The position numbers and the translations under genes are program-made. DNA of 64,000 bases. It comes from Streptomyces niger. GTDB lineage: Bacteria > Actinomycetota > Actinomycetes > Streptomycetales > Streptomycetaceae. Within the stretch, counting starts at the first letter, position 1, and every line of letters starts with the position of its first letter. The stretch spans positions 3,848 to 67,847 of the forward strand of contig NZ_JOFQ01000029.1 of assembly GCF_000718305.1 (NCBI RefSeq), in the 5' to 3' direction. Shown here piece by piece: positions 62,304-64,000 of the stretch. The notes under the pieces are model-generated. The model had not been told where the DNA came from. It saw only the letters and a program-made list of their open reading frames with translations, and made no database searches.

Positions 62304-63502
62304 GCCAAACCCTCCAGTACGTCGGCGAGTGCGCGGACCCCCGCGACGCAGTCGTCCTCCGCCGCGTGCTCGGCGGGCGAGTGCGAGACGCCGGTGGGGT
62401 TGCGTACGAACAGCATGGCGGTCGGGACAGTCCCGGACAAAATACCCGCATCGTGTCCCGCCCCTGTCGGCAGCACGGGTACGCCGCCGAGCGTTTTGGC
62501 GAGCCGGTCGCGCAGGTCGTGCGCGAACTCCACGACGGGCGTGAAGGACTCCCGGGTGACGCTGACGTCCACCCCGTCGGTCCGGGCGCGCTCGGCCGCG
62601 GCCCGCTCGATCCCGCCGACCACCGCGTCCAGCGTCTCCTGGTCGGCGGCGCGCGAGTCCAGCCAGCCGCGGACGAGGGACGGGATGGCGTTGACGCCGT
62701 TGGGCTCGACGCCGACCTTCCCGAAGGTGGCCAGCGCGCCGTGCCGCGCGGCGTACTCGCGCGCGGCGAGCACGGTCTGCGCGTACGTCAGCATCGGGTC
62801 GCGGCGGTCTTCGAGGCGCGTCGTACCGGCGTGGTTGGCCTCGCCGCGGAAGTCGAATCGCCAGCGGCCGTGCGGCCAGATCGCGGACGCCACGCCCACC
62901 GGGTCGCCGGTCAGGTCGAGCGCCCGCCCCTGCTCCACGTGCAGCTCGACGAACGCGCCGATGCGGGCGAGCCGCTCGTCGTCGGCGCCGATGGTCTCCG
63001 GGTCGTACCCGGCCCGCTCCATGGCCTGCGGGAGGCTGATGCCGTCGGCGTCCGTCAGCTGGTGCGCCTTCTCGACGGTCAGCTGCCCGGCGGCGAGCCG
63101 CGACCCGACGCAGGCCAGCCCGAACCGGGCGCCCTCCTCGTCACCGAAGTTGGTGATCGCCAGCGGGCGGGTGAACTCCGCTCCCCTCCCGCGGAGTTCG
63201 TCCAGCGCGGCGAAGGAGGACACCACGCCGAGTGGCCCGTCGAAGGCACCGCCGTCCGGCACGGAGTCCAGGTGCGACCCGGTGACCACGGCGTCCCCGG
63301 CCTCCGGGTCGCCGAGCCAGGCCCACTGGTTGCCGTTCCGGTCGACCTCGTACGTCAGCCCGCGGGCCTCCGCCTGCGCCCGGAACCAGGCCCGGCAGTC
63401 GGCGTCCGCACCGGTCCATGCGAAGCGGCGGTAGCCCTTGCTGTCGGCGTCCCGGCCGATCGGGAGCAGGTCCCGCCACATCTCGTGGAACGAAGTGCTC
63501 AC
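62294..63502 (-). CDS. M20-family amidohydrolase (allantoate amidohydrolase-like), hut-linked
   Basis: A 402-residue zinc amidohydrolase of the hydantoinase/carbamoylase subfamily of M20. Metal-ligand motifs are [20 protein letters not shown] (His and the bridging Asp), [20 protein letters not shown] (Glu pair), [14 protein letters not shown] (His) and the C-terminal [12 protein letters not shown] (His); [19 protein letters not shown] is the lid domain. It is normally annotated as allantoate amidohydrolase. Its stop lies inside hutF and its start overlaps hutU (63499-63502). Context makes hydrolysis of N-formylglutamate an attractive alternative; see findings. Confidence 0.85.
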   Translation of the reverse strand: MSTSFHEMWRDLLPIGRDADSKGYRRFAWTGADADCRAWFRAQAEARGLTYEVDRNGNQWAWLGDPEAGDAVVTGSHLDSVPDGGAFDGPLGVVSSFAALDELRGRGAEFTRPLAITNFGDEEGARFGLACVGSRLAAGQLTVEKAHQLTDADGISLPQAMERAGYDPETIGADDERLARIGAFVELHVEQGRALDLTGDPVGVASAIWPHGRWRFDFRGEANHAGTTRLEDRRDPMLTYAQTVLAAREYAARHGALATFGKVGVEPNGVNAIPSLVRGWLDSRAADQETLDAVVGGIERAAAERARTDGVDVSVTRESFTPVVEFAHDLRDRLAKTLGGVPVLPTGAGHDAGILSGTVPTAMLFVRNPTGVSHSPAEHAAEDDCVAGVRALADVLEGLACS

Positions 63503-64000
63503 TGGTCGCCGCCCTCGCCCTCACGCATGGGAACGCGCACGCCCCGCTCGGCCGCGACGGTGTCGGCGATGTCGTATCCGGCGTCGACGTGCCGGATGAC
63601 GCCCATGCCGGGGTCGTTCGTCAGGACACGACGGATCTTCTCGCCGGCGAGCTTGGTGCCGTCGGCGACGGAGACCTGACCGGCGTGGATCGACCGCCCC
63701 ATGCCCACGCCGCCACCGTGGTGCAGCGACACCCAGGAGGCACCGGAGGCGACGTTGACCATGGCGTTCAGCAGCGGCCAGTCCGCAATCGCATCCGAGC
63801 CGTCGAGCATGGCCTCGGTCTCCCGGTACGGGGACGCGACCGAGCCGCAGTCCAGGTGATCCCGACCGATCGCGAGCGGGGCCTGGAGCGTGCCATCGGC
63901 CACCATGTCGTTGAACCGCTCACCGGCCTTGTCCCGCTCGCCGTAACCCAGCCAGCAGATCCGGGCCGGCAGCCCCTGGAAGTGCACCCGCTCACCCGCC
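63499..64000 (-). CDS. hutU: Urocanate hydratase, C-terminal part only
   Basis: The C-terminal ~166 residues of urocanase, which adds water to urocanate in histidine breakdown. Seen are [40 protein letters not shown] (substrate and NAD region), [20 protein letters not shown] and the end [13 protein letters not shown]. The gene continues beyond the right edge (minus strand, so its start is outside the window). It overlaps the M20 gene by four bases, which places all four genes in one coupled order hutU-M20-hutF-hutI. Confidence 0.95.
   Translation of the reverse strand, partial: AGERVHFQGLPARICWLGYGERDKAGERFNDMVADGTLQAPLAIGRDHLDCGSVASPYRETEAMLDGSDAIADWPLLNAMVNVASGASWVSLHHGGGVGMGRSIHAGQVSVADGTKLAGEKIRRVLTNDPGMGVIRHVDAGYDIADTVAAERGVRVPMREGEGGDQ

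Overview
The window is high-GC actinomycete DNA. It is very probably from Streptomyces: it carries whiB, the F420 genes fbiA and fbiB, many GTG starts, 4-bp start/stop overlaps, and a gene order that, as I recall it, parallels the S. coelicolor chromosome from about SCO3023 (ahcY) to SCO3073 (hutU). I see no rRNA, tRNA, CRISPR array, insertion sequence or prophage. It looks like conserved chromosomal core with a few less conserved inserts: a lone PTS permease, a lactate permease, and a surface-protein operon.

Left part, 0-19 kb. A partial ahcY (minus strand) stands back to back with a fructose-type PTS permease whose IIB, IIC and IIA domains are in one chain. A minus-strand run follows: manB, a Trm112-like zinc protein, a SIS-domain protein, manA and a cation diffusion facilitator. 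Then come a lactate permease, DUF3499, a divergent metallopeptidase, and a coupled pair of a very large membrane glycosyltransferase and a DUF5719 exported protein. The developmental regulator whiB closes this part, with a good vegetative-type promoter in a long, relatively AT-rich upstream region.

Middle, 20-46 kb. A cysteine-dioxygenase-like cupin precedes fbiA-fbiB (coenzyme F420). An AlkA-like glycosylase, a mannose-1-phosphate guanylyltransferase-like enzyme and a secreted peptidoglycan-recognition amidase follow. From 27.7 to 37.6 kb there are five LytR-CpsA-Psr (LCP) cell-wall phosphotransferase paralogues, interrupted by a glycosyltransferase and a hotdog thioesterase. Next are an acyl-CoA dehydrogenase, a UDP-glucose dehydrogenase, a CGNR-type protein divergent from a VOC protein, and purK-purE followed by two renal-dipeptidase-like genes, one of which has lost key metal-site residues.

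Right part, 46-64 kb. A chagasin-like inhibitor, a GtrA flippase-like protein, a two-component system and a POT peptide transporter come first. After a small secreted protein and a secreted hydrolase there is a four-gene minus-strand operon (57.0-52.8 kb) for cell-surface proteins: two sortase substrates, a WxL-interacting-protein-like component, and a membrane-anchored protein with a neocarzinostatin-like domain. A partner-switching module (anti-sigma ATPase, STAS antagonist, divergent SigB/SigF-type sigma factor) precedes a histidine-utilisation cluster (hutU, an M20 amidohydrolase, formimidoylglutamate deiminase, hutI).

The recurrent theme is the cell envelope. manA, manB and a ManC-like enzyme would make GDP-mannose, Ugd would make UDP-glucuronate, glycosyltransferases and GtrA would build or move glycans, the LCP proteins would attach polymers to the wall, and the sortase substrates are surface proteins. 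The least described pieces are the 52.8-57.0 kb surface operon, the cysteine-tailed LCP cluster and the degenerate dipeptidase paralogue.
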